Assembly (NCBI GenBank): GCA_036365455.1
Contig: JAWQUS010000001.1
Location: 23,917,001 to 23,981,000, forward strand
Length of the DNA stretch: 64,000 bases
Source of the DNA: Macrosoma leucophasiata
Lineage: Eukaryota; Arthropoda; Insecta; Lepidoptera; Hedylidae
Reading direction: 5' to 3'
Part shown: one piece after another, positions 11,891-23,089 of the stretch
How positions within the stretch are numbered: position 1 is the first letter of the stretch
Layout: the number at the start of each line of letters is the position of its first letter
The notes under the pieces: model-generated
What the model was told of the DNA's origin: nothing
Seen by the model: only the letters and a program-made list of their open reading frames with translations
Database searches by the model: none
Program-made: the position numbers and the translations under genes

Positions 11891-12570
11891 TATCTCGCGT
11901 ATTTTAAACTAAAATGATTTATAAAATCAACCCGAAAAGCGACCGCAACGTCGGGTTGATTATATAAATCATTTTTTATTTATATTGTGAACGAATTGAT
12001 ATTTATATTGTAAAACCGGCTTGGTAAGATCCGAAAAATTGTTGGTTTTTATAATTTTAGTATAACCCATTTAAAAATTGTTTTCGGAAAAGTCTAAAGT
12101 TTTGAAAAAAAAATACATCGGTACAGTTGTTAAACTGTTTTTATTTCATTTACTTTATACTTACGGATTATAATAAAGGAAAATATATAAAATCTGAAGT
12201 AGATACGTATTTACAGAAATTAATGAAATTTCACAACTGTACGGAACCTCAGCGTGGAAGTCCGCATTTGGCCGATTTTTTTTTCATTTTCCCCGACTCC
12301 GTGCTGTACCGTTCCGTGTTTCGTTTTACCAACCGGCTTTCGTTAATTTTTAGTTATTAAAGTTTTTTGTTAACTTTGTGCGATTGGAAAAACGCGGATC
12401 CTTTATTCCGAATTTCAGTTACGAAGCTCAGCCTTAGTGTAAACTCAACTTATTACTTTGAATACCAAATGTTAGTGTTCATCACTATCATGATTCAATG
12501 TTACTTGATCATCATCATCAACTCCCCAGCCGAAAACCATCCAGTGCTGCACAAAGCCTTCCTCAAAGAC
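11891..12570. other. No gene seen
   Basis: AT-rich DNA with a small fold-back near 11911-11972 (ATGATTTATA and its complement around a TCGGGTTGAT word). Frames at 12127-12594 have no recognised domain. Confidence 0.4.
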
Positions 12571-12810
12571 TTACTGGTGGTAGAGCTCCAGTGACGGAGC
12601 TCGCGGACGAAGGCACCACCGCATTACTTAACATACTTGCCGCTAAATAGTAGTGTGCAGCACTATCGTGTTCCGGCACAGAAGCATAACACCTTAGGCC
12701 GCAGGAGTGGTAACGCATCTGCATTTTGACCTTGGTCTTTTAAGGCTGCCGTCATCACTTATCATCAATAAGAACTGCATCCTTGTTTGCCACTTCCATT
12801 ACATAAAAAA
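12571..12810 (+). repeat. SINE-A with internal deletion
   Basis: A head-to-tail copy from CTGGTGGTAGAGCTCCAGTG to the CATTACATAAAAAA tail. It lacks about 30 bp after GTGTTCCGG. Confidence 0.8.
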
Positions 12811-12839
12811 CACGGCCTAAACAGTGTTGTGCATCATTA

Positions 12840-12915
12840 GGGGAGAATATGTCATAATCGCGTGTCGGGCGGAGTGGCAGATTGGCGATCGCAGAGGCGG
12901 TCCTGCCCATCCCGC
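12840..12915. repeat. Family E fragment
   Basis: Shares GAATATG(T/C)CATAATCG and a GATCGCAG...CTGCCCATC...CGCG pattern with 49200-49290, and more loosely with 58990, 38935 and 20230. Nature unknown. Confidence 0.45.
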
Positions 12916-12934
12916 GTTTTTTTTTACACACAGA

Positions 12935-13010
12935 TGCGTAAAAACACATAGGTATTGTTAAAGTATAGAATGTGACACCTGCTGCCGCCAACGACTAGGT
13001 AATCAAGGTG
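12935..13010. repeat. Imperfect repeat, left partner (other at 13470-13550)
   Basis: GTAAAAACACA ... ACACCTGCTGCCGCCAA here and GTAAAAACACA ... GCACCTGCAGCCGCCAA at 13470-13550. The two partners flank the hAT MITE at 13028-13317. Confidence 0.5.
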
Positions 13011-13027
13011 CTAGAAAGATTGCTAAA

Positions 13028-13317
13028 CATAAAGCAACACCGGAGGGGAGTAGCCATATGCAGGTTGTACCCTCTGTCAAAGTACAAGCCCAAATGGGCC
13101 TATACCTGTCGCCTATATGTTTAAATGTGGAATTGTTTCGGTATTTTGTGAAAGTCAAGCTCACACCTTGATTTCGTAGTAATAAACGATGTTTGTAGTG
13201 TGCGTGAGTCGCACGCATGGCCCCCCGCAAAAAATGACAGACTGTTTTGCATCGGTAATAAACGCTACGGCTACTCCCCTCCGGTCCGCCGCGACCGGTG
13301 GGCCGAGTTGCCCTATG
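13028..13317 (+). mobile_element. hAT-type MITE
   Basis: The termini CATAAAGCAAC and GTTGCCCTATG are inverted, and an 8-bp direct repeat TTGCTAAA flanks the element (13020-13027 and 13318-13325). An 8-bp duplication and a CA start are typical of hAT transposons. There is no transposase, so it is non-autonomous. Frames on both strands here (13003-13436) are not genes. The left inverted repeat has a short internal deletion compared with 49569-49877. Confidence 0.8.
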
Positions 13318-13469
13318 TTGCTAAACATATATAGTACAATCAAAACGAAAAGTGATGAATTGTCACAACGGTGTTTTGAAGGATTTTCAACATAGACACT
13401 GAAACTCCTGAAACTCCTGATAATTTCAATATACAATCAATACAAAAAGTGTTATTGGATTGATACAGA

Positions 13470-13550
13470 AGGTACATGTAAAAACACAAGTCGTTAATGT
13501 AGGATACAATGCGGCACCTGCAGCCGCCAATGAGCACTAATCAATACGCT
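13470..13550. repeat. Imperfect repeat, right partner
   Basis: The second copy of the block at 12935-13010, in the same orientation. Confidence 0.5.
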
Positions 13551-13559
13551 GGGAAGGTG

Positions 13560-14486
13560 GCGAAAAATAACGAATGTTGTATTACCGATGCTCGTGTGTT
13601 TCCGTGCGCACTCGACTCGGTACGGTCTGCAAAAATGTTTGCTTGAAATTTAACAAAGAAATATTAATTTAATTAGTCGTTCTCCGCTTTTATATCTGAG
13701 TATTAAAATTGTTACCCTTTATTTAAAAGTATGTATTTATTCTTAAATTGATGACTAGTGATATTTAATTATAATTGTAAGTTTTTCATTGTAGGTAGCT
13801 TGTAATTAGACTAGTCAAAAGTGTTCTTATAACCAATCTGAAATTAAATATTTGAGTTTGTAAGATAGCCGTATTGCACTGCACCTTGAGCATTACCGTT
13901 GCGATTCGTCCTAGAGATTGTAGCATGATAATACATAGAATTTTAATATCTTTAAATAGTCTTCCTCAATAAATAGATTATTATCGAACACAAAAAATAT
14001 GTAGTAGGTCCTTGTTTCCGCGTTCAAATAAAAAACAAACTCTTCAGCTAACGAGTATCATACTTCTATATAGAAGTATACATAGGAATGTCAAAAATAT
14101 TGCGATTCAGCAAAACTGCTTCACCAGCTGAAATAGCAGTGTTTTAATTTATAAAGAAGTGTAATGTGTGTACAATAATTATATTTACCTACTTAAAACT
14201 CTATTGTGTCAACAATAACTCAAATGTTTTGAACATTGGAGAGTATCTATAAGAGTTCACAAAATTTCAGGCCATGATTTATTTAGTAAATTTAAAACTA
14301 ACAATTCGCTAGAATTCGCTAAAAGACTTTTCAGCATGTCTCAATTCAGATTTACAATTAAAATTATTTTCCACTAGCAACTGCAGGGGCGTAGAAATAC
14401 ATCAAAATTGAAACGAATTACTGTCTACTGTCGCTATGTGAGCAGTTCCATTTTGGCCACATATTCCACGAAGCAAGAAAATTTTT
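13560..14486. other. No gene seen
   Basis: AT-rich DNA without a recognisable frame or repeat. Confidence 0.4.
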
Positions 14487-14773
14487 ACTGGTGTTAGAGC
14501 TCCAGTGACAGAGCTCGCGGGCGTAGGCACCACCGCATTACCTAATATACTTGCCGTTAAATGGTAGTGTTCAGCACTATCGTGTTCCGGTCAGGTGGTA
14601 ATGTACGGCTCTGTAATTTCAGGCACAGAGGCATAACACCTAATGCCTCAGGAGTGGCAGCGCATTTACATTTTGACCTCTGGTCATTGTGTGGGTGTCT
14701 ATAGGCTGCAGTCATCACTTAACATCAATGTGAACTGCACGCTTGTTTGCCACTTTTATTACATAAAAAAAAA
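14487..14773 (+). repeat. SINE-A, full length
   Basis: A complete copy from ACTGGTG to the ATTACATAAAAAA tail, followed by a longer A-rich stretch. The reverse-strand 149-codon frame at 14715-15164 runs through its 3' end and is not taken as a gene. Confidence 0.85.
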
Positions 14774-14799
14774 CTAAAAAAAAAAAATACAAAATCTTA

Positions 14800-14970
14800 T
14801 GTGCTGACCGTCCAGCATATGCAACGTACGTAATCGACGGGCGGCCGGGGACGTATTGGGCCGTCGGTCGTCGTTGAGACGCCGCTGGCTGTGTTTTTAA
14901 AGCTTTCTTTCCACCCCCCCTCCCCTCTCCCACACTTTTAACCGCCCACCAATCGATGACGTCACGGTGC
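14800..14970. promoter_or_regulatory. GC-rich block with CCAAT and CRE words
   Basis: A CpG-rich patch in AT-rich surroundings. A CCAAT word (about 14949) lies just left of a perfect CRE palindrome TGACGTCA (14957-14964), and a C-rich tract precedes them. This is a promoter-like combination, but no TATA or start signal could be fixed. Confidence 0.25.
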
Positions 14971-16608
14971 ACATCAAGTGCATGCAAGTTCTTTGATACG
15001 TCTTTGTTGATGGACATTGGACATGGTTGAGAGTGAGTAACTTTGTATTTGAGGTTTTGTTGTATGTAAGATAAGGTATATATGATGGTTAACGTCATAC
15101 ATATAATAATATGAATAATCATTTGGAATTGTGTAGTTTTCGTTATGCAAGTAAGGTTTTTCATATTCTTGCTTAAATCAGAGAATATGTAATAATACTA
15201 CGCCCGATTTCCCCACATCACCCAACCTCCTCCCCTCTTATGGGCGACGGTTGGTATTTTCTACGCGCTACGCACACAGGTGCACGTGTAAATACACGTC
15301 ACTGATTGATGTCTGTGTAATAGAAACCAAAATAAGCGTTTGTATGGAATTTTGGCGGAGTGTCCGCGGTGTGGTAAAACTTCAAATCTTATAAAGTCCA
15401 CTAAAATTATATCAACATGCATTTTACTTAATAAATCATAAAGTATTTGATGTGATCGCGAAAAAATCTACTTGTACAAGAAAAGTAAGATTTTGACAAT
15501 TTTTTTAAAATCAAATATTGGTCGGTTTTTTTTACATTATCGAAAACCAAGCCGACGTACAATTTTATAGAATGTTGAAACAACGTTTTATGACTCATTT
15601 ATAGGACTGCAAATAGATTTCTTTCGTCTTGATAGAAAATATTTATAAACTAGTTGTGCGACTTCGTCTGAGTAGATACTGAATTTTTTTTTTAATTCTA
15701 CGCGGGTGCATTCGCGTGCACAGCTAGTCTAAATTAAATACATACGTTTATGTAAGCCGCGTTTAACTCTGTTAAGAAGTTTTGAAGCAGTGCTTGAAGT
15801 AAATTTTCAATTGACCCATATCTTCTTTTTTCCTAAACTGATTTTGACCAAACAGTTTTGACAACGCTCCTAATTACCTATATGTAATTCCCCTGCAAAA
15901 CCGCATTCAAATCCGTTGAGTAGTTTCGAAGTTATAGCGTACCAGACAGTCAAAAATTCAAAAATTGTTGTTTGTTTTTGTTATGTACTCTTCCTTAATC
16001 ACTCCCCTCCTCGAAAAATATTTAATGTACCTACAGACACCCAATTTTTACTGTCTTATTCGGTATATGTACTTATAGATCATAATGACGCTCATTTAAC
16101 AATGCGCACGAAAGCTCAAGTTTAACTAGCTACAGCATACACACACCAAACTCCGATGCCGAGTCAGTATTAGCTGGGTAAACCCTAACCGCAAATCGTC
16201 CATCTTTGAGGAGAAACGTCCAGAATAAACAGGTGAAACTAGATCGGTAGTCGGACTAACTTGTCCTAACCATTAAATCTGCAATCAAACTCAGTACGCC
16301 TTGATGGAGTTTACACAAGGATCGGTACGGTACTGGACGAGGCAGTTCAAGATCATTAGAGAATAACCAACTTTAGTTATGAAAAATAGAATTGATACGT
16401 ACACATCTTTCGTTATGCTGTTGATTAGAAACCACAACTGGCTAGGCAGAAATAAGAGGCATCAGTTGAAAACGACTCCGGGCAAACTATAACTATAATT
16501 AGTATTCCTCCAACATGAAAGTTTTTCCTAGAATCTTCAGGGTTTGAAAACTAAACTGGAAAAACGCATAAATAAAAAATATTTCATGATAGACCTACGT
16601 ATTATAGT
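14971..16608. other. No gene seen; one repeat-end pair
   Basis: Around 15650-15730, AACTAGTTGTGCGACTTCGT on the left and a CGTGCACAGCTAGT end on the right form a decayed fold-back like 11137-11222. The frame at 15916-16125 has no recognised domain. Confidence 0.4.
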
Positions 16609-16805
16609 CGACACAGCCGCTACAATACGCTTAAACCCACAGCCCCACACTAGGTATAAACCTGTGTCGTGGGTGCCGTTCTACACACTCAAAACATACA
16701 CACACACCCAGACCCGAAAAAAAATATTTGTAGACCATACCAACATTATGTCCTGGTGCGAGGATCGGTATCACACACCGCTGGACTAACCGACTATCCA
16801 GGTCG
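16609..16805 (-). repeat. SINE-D (second tRNA-headed SINE), decayed
   Basis: Matches 36303-36446 through CAGCCCCACACTAGGTA and the remains of a tRNA-like head (CACACCGCTGGACTAACCG, the reverse of a box A). The box B region is broken. The frames at 16544-16902 read through it. Confidence 0.6.
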
Positions 16806-17052
16806 TCAAAACAATGCCCTCCATCAACACAGCGGCCAAGTTCTCCTACTACCTACACAACAACGAATGCCCATTCAGTGTACATGCGGCAAACCCACCT
16901 GATTGATCTTTGTTTTGTGCCATGATATCTGCGCACACATAGCTTTTTTCTTCCATATAAAGCGTTGAAGCGGGTTCCATATTTTTATTTACTTTCGGTG
17001 TTATTGGTTTTAATGTTCCTGATAGTGGAAATTTTTTAACTAATCCTCATTA

Positions 17053-17195
17053 TTTAACTCGCTCGACCTGTCGTTTCCAGCATGCCTACAATGTCCGTCG
17101 CAAGCTCAGCGACACGTCGACGACAGTGACGCGGCGTCAGCCGCTGTCACGCGCACTCACTGACTCGACGAGACGCTCGTCTTTATTGAACTGTT
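17053..17195 (+). other. Exon-like duplicated module, copy 1
   Basis: A pyrimidine-rich stretch ends in TTTCCAG (AG at 17079-17080), followed by an open frame starting CATGCCTACAATGTCCG. It reads HAYNVRRKLSDTS, then a serine/arginine-rich stretch ending TRRSSL. The same unit occurs 395 bp downstream with a 6-bp in-frame difference and several silent or conservative changes. The GC content is far above the surroundings. A good donor-like CGG|GTGAGC is at 17243/17244 in the same frame. I do not recognise the protein. It could be one of a pair of alternative exons, or a non-coding GC-rich duplicate. Confidence 0.35.
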
Positions 17196-17447
17196 TTCCT
17201 TTCTTTGTTTTTGTTTACTTTACAAGCATTCATAGAAACACGGGTGAGCTATTTATTTTAATACGGAACCAGATTGAACTAAATCCCTCTATTACTTCAC
17301 AAAGTACTTTCGTGCGCACTTTCTAACGCTCCGATGCTTTCCGGAATGAGAAGTCTATGGCAAGTTTGTAATTAGACAAACTATTTTCCATATAATAAAA
17401 TGTGGTTCTATGAAAAAAGTAGTATAGACAAAATTGAATCCCTTCTC

Positions 17448-17606
17448 TTTAACTAGCTTGGCCTGTCGCTTCCAGCGTGCCTACAATGTCCGTCGCAAAC
17501 GCAAGCTCAGCGACACGTCGGCGACAGTGACGCGGCGTCCGCTGCTGTCGCGCGCACTCACTGACGCTCCGAGGCGCTCGTCTTTATTCACTTTGAACTG
17601 TTTTTG
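17448..17606 (+). other. Exon-like duplicated module, copy 2
   Basis: The homologue of 17053-17195, with acceptor-like CTTCCAG (AG at 17474-17475), then RAYNVRRKRKLSDTS and an arginine/serine-rich stretch. The extra AAACGC keeps the frame, and the TCA/TCG serine change is silent. These are signs of selection on a protein, though the sample is tiny. The frame ends at a stop at 17635-17637. No donor is obvious, so it could be a terminal exon. Confidence 0.35.
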
Positions 17607-17842
17607 TTTATTCAGCTTTATCTTTTTGAAGAATTAAAAAATATGCGTCCTTTATTTTTGCTAGTAAATATGAAAATATCATGCTTACAATAGAAGTTTG
17701 CTCAATGATGAGAAGAAACGTCATTCGTGGAAATGTAACTTCACTAAAGTTATCTGGGAAAATTGACCAGTTGTGTATTTTGTTTTCAATTTAAAGTGTC
17801 TGCTCAATTTAATTTCCTACGTTTGCATCGTGCTAATGTGAA

Positions 17843-18210
17843 TCGTGCTAATCGAAGCGCGCATGGCCCAGCGGCTGGTGTAGATCGTAAGCGATCTGCT
17901 CGGTTAAGCACTACGGGCGCGGTCGGGTAGTGTGACGGGTGACCGCTAGTGGCAAATTAAATGCGCGTTTCCGTGCTTCGGAGGGCACGTTAAGCCGTCG
18001 GTCCCGGTTGCTATCGATGAATAGCAGTCGTTAAACCTTGTCGGAGGCCTTATGGGGCGGTTTGAAAACATCCGACAGTGGGTTGGCCACTAACCCACCC
18101 ACCTCCACCAATCCGCATTGGAGCAGCGTGGTGGAGTAAGCTCCAGGCCTCCCGCCAAAAAGGGGAGAGACTCGTGCCCAGCAGTGGGACGTATAATGGG
18201 TTGCCATTAT
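17843..18210 (+). repeat. SINE-5S (5S rRNA-headed SINE)
   Basis: Within the first about 100 bases, CGGTTAAGCACTACGGGCGC and GACGGGTGACCGC match the box A and box C region of eukaryotic 5S rRNA genes (GTTAAGCA...CGGGCGCGGTC...GGGTGACCGC). The body carries GGAGGCCTTATGGGGCGGTT, and the 3' end has GCCCAGCAGTGGGACGTATA before an ATTA tail. A candidate target-site duplication TAATGTGAA flanks it (17834-17842 and 18211-18219). Transcription would use the 5S-type internal promoter (TFIIIA class). Confidence 0.8.
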
Positions 18211-18219
18211 TAATGTGAA

Positions 18220-18715
18220 AAGTAGTCGTTTAGCTAGTAATTTGGTCGGTGTAAGTTCAGTTTCTTTCTTTCATCATGATCTCTATTTATGTGTATCCCA
18301 TTATACATCTTATATTTAATCTATCCTCTTAATTCAGCCCTATCGTGTGCCAGTTTAAGCCAAAATTAAACAATTTTGGTCTCAGGAAGTGCAACGCAAT
18401 TATTCATTTAGTATTTAGGTAGAGGTCTACAGAAATTTACTAACTACTACTACTACTAACCATGTGAACTATACTTGTTTTCCATCATCATTATATAAAA
18501 AACTTGTAATTCAATAAAGATTATCGTCTAAATTATAATCGATAAAAATCTTTATTAAAGAGTAACCAAAACTTGAAATCGAATCACAGATAAAACAAGA
18601 AAAATATAGAAAATCTTAACTTTACCGATTATAATCGTAAATGTTCACCAACCCATAATACGTAATGTGTCCCAATAGCGAAACGTCATACAAATCGAGT
18701 GGCAAACGCAATCAA
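18220..18715. other. No gene seen
   Basis: AT-rich, with a short CTACTACTACTAC run near 18446. Nothing recognised. Confidence 0.4.
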
Positions 18716-18880
18716 TAACATTGCAACCGAAATAAACTAAGACGGAGCGTGTCAGAAGTGGCGCGGAACAATTCAGTCGCGGGCTGTCATCGCCGGCGAG
18801 ACAGTCGGGAACTGACGTGACGGGAGTGACTTGGGAACTGATGGCGCGGGACACAAGCGATAGCGGATTGTTACATACAG
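18716..18880. repeat. 165-bp GC-rich duplication, copy 1
   Basis: An almost identical segment recurs 387 bp downstream (19103-19267). Both begin TAACATTGCAACCGAAATAA and end GTTACATAC. A reverse-strand open frame crosses it in this copy. There are no transposon ends. It looks like a recent local duplication of host DNA. Confidence 0.75.
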
Positions 18881-19102
18881 AAAGCAGCGTGTTCAAAATT
18901 TGCGTGGGATATTAATTGGACTGATCAATAATTGCTAACGACTTTAAGTGGGCAATCTAAGATATGCTACGTTCAAGAATATTGTACTTTTATATAATTT
19001 TTTACTTTGCATTATTAACAGAAATTTCAAAAAACGTAAGACGTAATTTAAACGAATATCCAAAAGCAAATGTTAAAAGAATCGAACGGTAAACACCATC
19101 AG

Positions 19103-19267
19103 TAACATTGCAACCGAAATAAACTAATACGGAGCGTGTCAGAAGTGGCGCGGAACAATTCAGTCGCGGGCTGTCATCGCCGGCGAGACAGTCGGGAACT
19201 GACGTGACGGGAGTGACTTGGGAACTGATGGCGCGGGATACAGGCGATAGCGGGTTGTTACATACAA
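19103..19267. repeat. 165-bp GC-rich duplication, copy 2
   Basis: The second copy of 18716-18880, with only a few substitutions. The DNA between and around the two copies is AT-rich and not duplicated. Confidence 0.75.
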
Positions 19268-19920
19268 AAGGAAAAAAACCATCGAGATAATCGTACTCTA
19301 CAGTAGTTACTACTGTTCATCCAATTACCTATATCCTTAAACTTTTTGAAATTTCAAATGAGAATAGTAAAGGTTTATCAATATCATCCAAGATTTCAAT
19401 AGCGAAATGTCATTATATTTGAGGGACAAATAATAATTATTTCTTACTGAATAATATAAAACTGAAGTACCTACTTTGAAAACCGTTAGTACATACAACA
19501 AATATTAAGAATATTATATCATTTTCATAATTCAAAAACCTATAACTTCATCAGTATTGTTTTATTATTCAAATTCTTAGAAACACCGATGTATTAAATT
19601 TTTTCAAGAAACCTTATTTTTCTAGAATAAATGGAATAGTTATGTTCCAATTTCACTTTAAACTTCGAATTAATCGACAGCTTGATCTTTATAGCTAAAA
19701 TGAACCCTGATAATACTTATGCACAGGCAACCCAATATAAATCAGATAACTCTAAATGTTAATGTTGGAGTAAACTCAACTCAATTTCACAATTGATTGG
19801 ATACAACCAAATGGCGTGCGACTGATACCTTATCGATGAACAAACATAACCCTCGTATAATGTTGTCTTAGATTTATAAAATGTAATAGACAAAGGTAAA
19901 GGTTAATACAAGAACATGTT
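19268..19920. other. No gene seen
   Basis: AT-rich DNA with no recognised frame or repeat. Confidence 0.4.
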
Positions 19921-19921
19921 T

Positions 19922-20187
19922 GCTGGTGGTAGAGCTCCAGTGACGGAGATCGCGGGCGTAGGCACCAACGCATTACCTAATATACTTTCCGCTAAATGGT
20001 AGTGTTCAGCACTATCGTGTTTCGGTCAGGTGGTAATGTACGGCCCTGTAATTTCCGGCACAGAGGCATAACACCTTAGGCCTCAGGAATGGTAACGCAT
20101 CTGCATTTTGATCTTGGTCTTTGTGTGGGTGTCTATAGGCTGCAGTCATCACTTAACATCCACGTGAACTGCATGCTTGTTTGCCAT
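19922..20187 (+). repeat. SINE-A, tail missing
   Basis: Complete from CTGGTGGTAGAGCTCCAGTG to GCTTGTTTGCCA, then breaks without the A tail. Confidence 0.8.
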
Positions 20188-20229
20188 GTTAACGAAATTA
20201 ATACCACAATATTGGAATTGTTTGACCGC

Positions 20230-20400
20230 CATTATTTGGTCGATTGACTGCATTAGGGAGGAATTCTCTTCAAGTAGTATGCGGTCGGGCAGTTACTAGT
20301 TACCTCCCAACAGTAGCAGTGTCCTGCGATAAAACTGACGCCACTACAATCGCCAATCCGCATACCAACCATGGCGACTATCGCGTATCCTTGGTTCCTT
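20230..20400. repeat. Family E fragment
   Basis: Shares GTGTCCTGCGATAAAACTGA, CGATCGCCAA-like and CATGGCGACTATCGCGTA words with 38935-39060 and 58990-59115. Open frames here are chance. Confidence 0.45.
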
Positions 20401-21775
20401 TGCAAAGTATCCAAGATACCTTTGGAGTATGTACAAGAAGAAAAATAATTTGGTCTTCTCTTCTAGTTTCAGTAGCAGAGTCATGTCTAGAATCATTCAA
20501 TTTTCAAAAGCTTATCCCTTACACCATCCTCCGCCAAGTCTAGAGTGAAATTCGCTACGAAGCAGAGCAAACTTGGGGACGTGGGAGCGACAGCGATGCG
20601 CGTCATCCCGATGCAAGTTGATAATGCTCCCAGCGCTACCCTGACAGCATCCGACAACAGTTCACATAGTGTTTGATAGTTAATTAGCCGCTATTTATTA
20701 AACGGATAAAGTGAGTTTAACTAAGATTGGAGTGTTTCGCGGATAGGATAATCTGATGTGGTTGATGTTGTACAGGTTTTGAATCATTTAAGGGACTATT
20801 CGTTGGATAGGATGTCTATAGACGTGTTCACTTCTTATTACGTTTCAGTTTCATTGTTGTACTTTAGTTTTGATCAGTTAATAAGATTGCTTAGTTATTT
20901 TAATTGACTGCTGACGACTGAGTGTACTAACAACAAAAGCCGAACACAAACAGTTATTTTTTAACCATTGCGAGAACTTGGAAATTTGTACTTTTTCGTT
21001 GACAAATTATAAATGAAGCAAAAGAAACACGATACACTTTTGTAAAGTTTTAAAAAATCTAATATATTTTTTAAGTTTATCTACAACTGTAACAAGTGCC
21101 ATTGCAGTCCAGCATTAATTTCACAAACAGTTTAATTCAAAACGAAACAGACCAGTATTTACAGAATTAGCGTTACAAAATCAAAGAAAACAACATTGCA
21201 ATAGACTTATAATCCAAATCGAACACCAACGCGTCGATTGACATCGAATAACCGTCCGCCGACAGCTGAATGGGAGTACAAAGCAAGAAAGAGGGACAAG
21301 ACGATCACAATCCTATCACGATTGGCTTGTAGGTCTGTCGATCAGTTATGATTAAAGAGCTTGTCTTATCGGCGTGATGGTTTCCTGGGAGATTAGATTT
21401 TATTGTGATAAACGAATTCTAGTAGATTTGTTAGTAGTTAGTAGCATGTAGTGTTTCATAGCTGTGATAATTTGTGTACAACTCTTTTGCTGTTGAATAA
21501 AAATTATGGCAAAAAAGTTACGGTAAATATTTTCTACCATCATTTTTATGACTGCCTATCGAATAGGATGAAGCTGTGTAGAAATACTCAAACAGAGACA
21601 AAAACTATAGGTACTTAATGTTGGAGGACACGCACACATACCCCGCATACTTATAATAAATGTTCACCTTTCTGGGATCTTCATTTGCTAAAAGTGCATG
21701 ACGATCTGGCTTTTGCGTTAGTAATAGATATATTTACTATTTTTATATTTTAGTAGAGAGCCCAAGTAAGCAGTT
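20401..21775. other. No gene seen
   Basis: A GC-richer patch at 20560-20650 and another at 21230-21360; the rest is AT-rich. No frame or repeat recognised. Confidence 0.4.
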
Positions 21776-22136
21776 AATAAAATAATAATAATACCCTTGA
21801 TACGTCCCACTGCTGGACACGAGTCTATCCTCTTCTTGGGAGGAGGCCTGGAGCTAACTCCACCACGCTGCTCCAATGCGGGTTGGTGGAGATAAGGGTA
21901 AGTGGCCAACCCGCTGTCGGATGTTTTCAAACCGCCCATTAGGCCTCCGACAATATTTTGACGACTGCTTTCAATCGATAGCCACCGGGACCGACGGCTT
22001 AACGTGCCCTCCGAAGCACGGAAACGCGCATTTTAATTTGCCACTAGCGGTCACCATCGCACACCCGACTGCACCCGTATCGCTTAACCGAGTAGATCGC
22101 TTCTGATTAACATAAACCGCGGGGCCATGCGCTTCG
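21776..22136 (-). repeat. SINE-5S copy, reverse
   Basis: Starts with an AATAATAATA tail and TACGTCCCACTGCTGGACAC, then the body, the GCGGTCACC 5S box C region and GGCCATGCGCTTC at the head. The promoter part is partly decayed. The frames at 21718-22106 are products of this repeat. Confidence 0.75.
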
Positions 22137-22429
22137 AGTGGGCAGTTGCTTGATTTTAATTACAATGTTGCTCTGAAAACATGATAACTTTTCCATAAAT
22201 GCGTAGAACAGCATTACTTTTAACTACAAGTTAAAATCATAATAAACATCAAATAATAAAATAATATCCTAATAACTTTAAACGCTCACCAAAACACATC
22301 TGACGCCAGCAAGTCTAATACATCCAACGAAAATTTAGAAACCTTATAAACAGGGAATACAATAACAAATAACGACGCAATATCAAAGCGAACGAAGCAG
22401 TCCGTCCGTTCTTCAAGCGCCCGAGTGCA

Positions 22430-22516
22430 CCCGTGACAGTCATTTAAGACTGACGTGCCCCCCCACCCCCCAACCCCCACACAGATGGATTGATATTGCA
22501 CCGGGCAGACGTAAGA
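22430..22516 (+). other. Donor-bearing module, copy 1
   Basis: A C-rich tract leads to CAGATGGATTGATATTGC (22482-22499) and then CAGAC|GTAAGA (GT at 22511), which resembles a 5' splice site. The same 18-base word and a donor occur at 25288-25325. In one frame both read RWIDIAP, with differences only at third codon positions in GCA CCG versus GCT CCA. It may be an exon end or a conserved 5' UTR. Confidence 0.3.
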
Positions 22517-22640
22517 CGGAGCGATTGCATACGAAATAAAAAACCAAGCCTTCCTTTTGCTGAGGTATATTGGTTTTCATATACGATTGCGATGGCGACG
22601 CGGTTTTTAATCGATTACGATTTTTTCGTGACACATTTTC
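22505..22640. repeat. Duplicated block, left copy (right at 22696-22790)
   Basis: AAGACGGAGCGATT, ATTGGTTTTCATATACGATT, TTTTTAATCGATTA and GTGACACATTT recur in the same order at 22696-22790 with small changes. It is a local duplication in repeat-poor DNA. Confidence 0.6.
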
Positions 22641-22695
22641 CTTGTGATTGTTTAAACTGTATTGTAGACTTAAGTATCCATGTAAATTGACCAAG

Positions 22696-22790
22696 CAGAA
22701 GCAAGACGGAGCGATTTCTGAGTATTGGTTTTCATGTACGATCGCGATGGCGATGCGATTTTTAATCGATTATTACGTGACACATTTGCA
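22696..22790. repeat. Duplicated block, right copy
   Basis: The partner of 22505-22640, shorter by about 40 bp. It ends right where a reverse SINE-A begins. Confidence 0.6.
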
Positions 22791-22808
22791 GTGTTTCGGT
22801 TTAAGGTT

Positions 22809-22965
22809 TAAGGTGTTACGCCTCTGTGCCGGAAATTTCAGGGCCGTACATTGCCACCTGACCAGAACACGATAGTGCTGAACATTACCATTTAGCGGCA
22901 AGTATATTAGGTAATGCGGTGTTGCCTACGCCCGCGAGCTCCGTGACTGGAGCTCTACCATCAGT
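22809..22965 (-). repeat. SINE-A, 3' part missing
   Basis: The head half only, from AAGGTGTTACGCC to GAGCTCTACCATCAGT. The lost part is the A-tail side, which simple 5' truncation does not explain. Confidence 0.75.
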
Positions 22966-23089
22966 TAAATTACCTAATTGACAATAGGTTCACATTTAAT
23001 AGACGAAATGACACCAATATCAAACTACAATAAAATTAAAAGAAGCGAACTCATTAACCCCACTTTTCAACTACAGAAATTCATTCCAA

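Noticed and set aside
13003..13537. Cluster of five overlapping frames on both strands
   Set aside because: Explained by the GC-rich hAT MITE, which is a non-coding repeat.
14715..15164. 149-codon reverse-strand open frame, the longest but one
   Set aside because: Its end is the reverse reading of a SINE-A and its middle is a C-rich, low-complexity tract; no domain is visible.
21718..22106. Overlapping frames on both strands
   Set aside because: They lie in a SINE-5S copy; the same peptides appear in other copies (38566-38848, 61925-62186).
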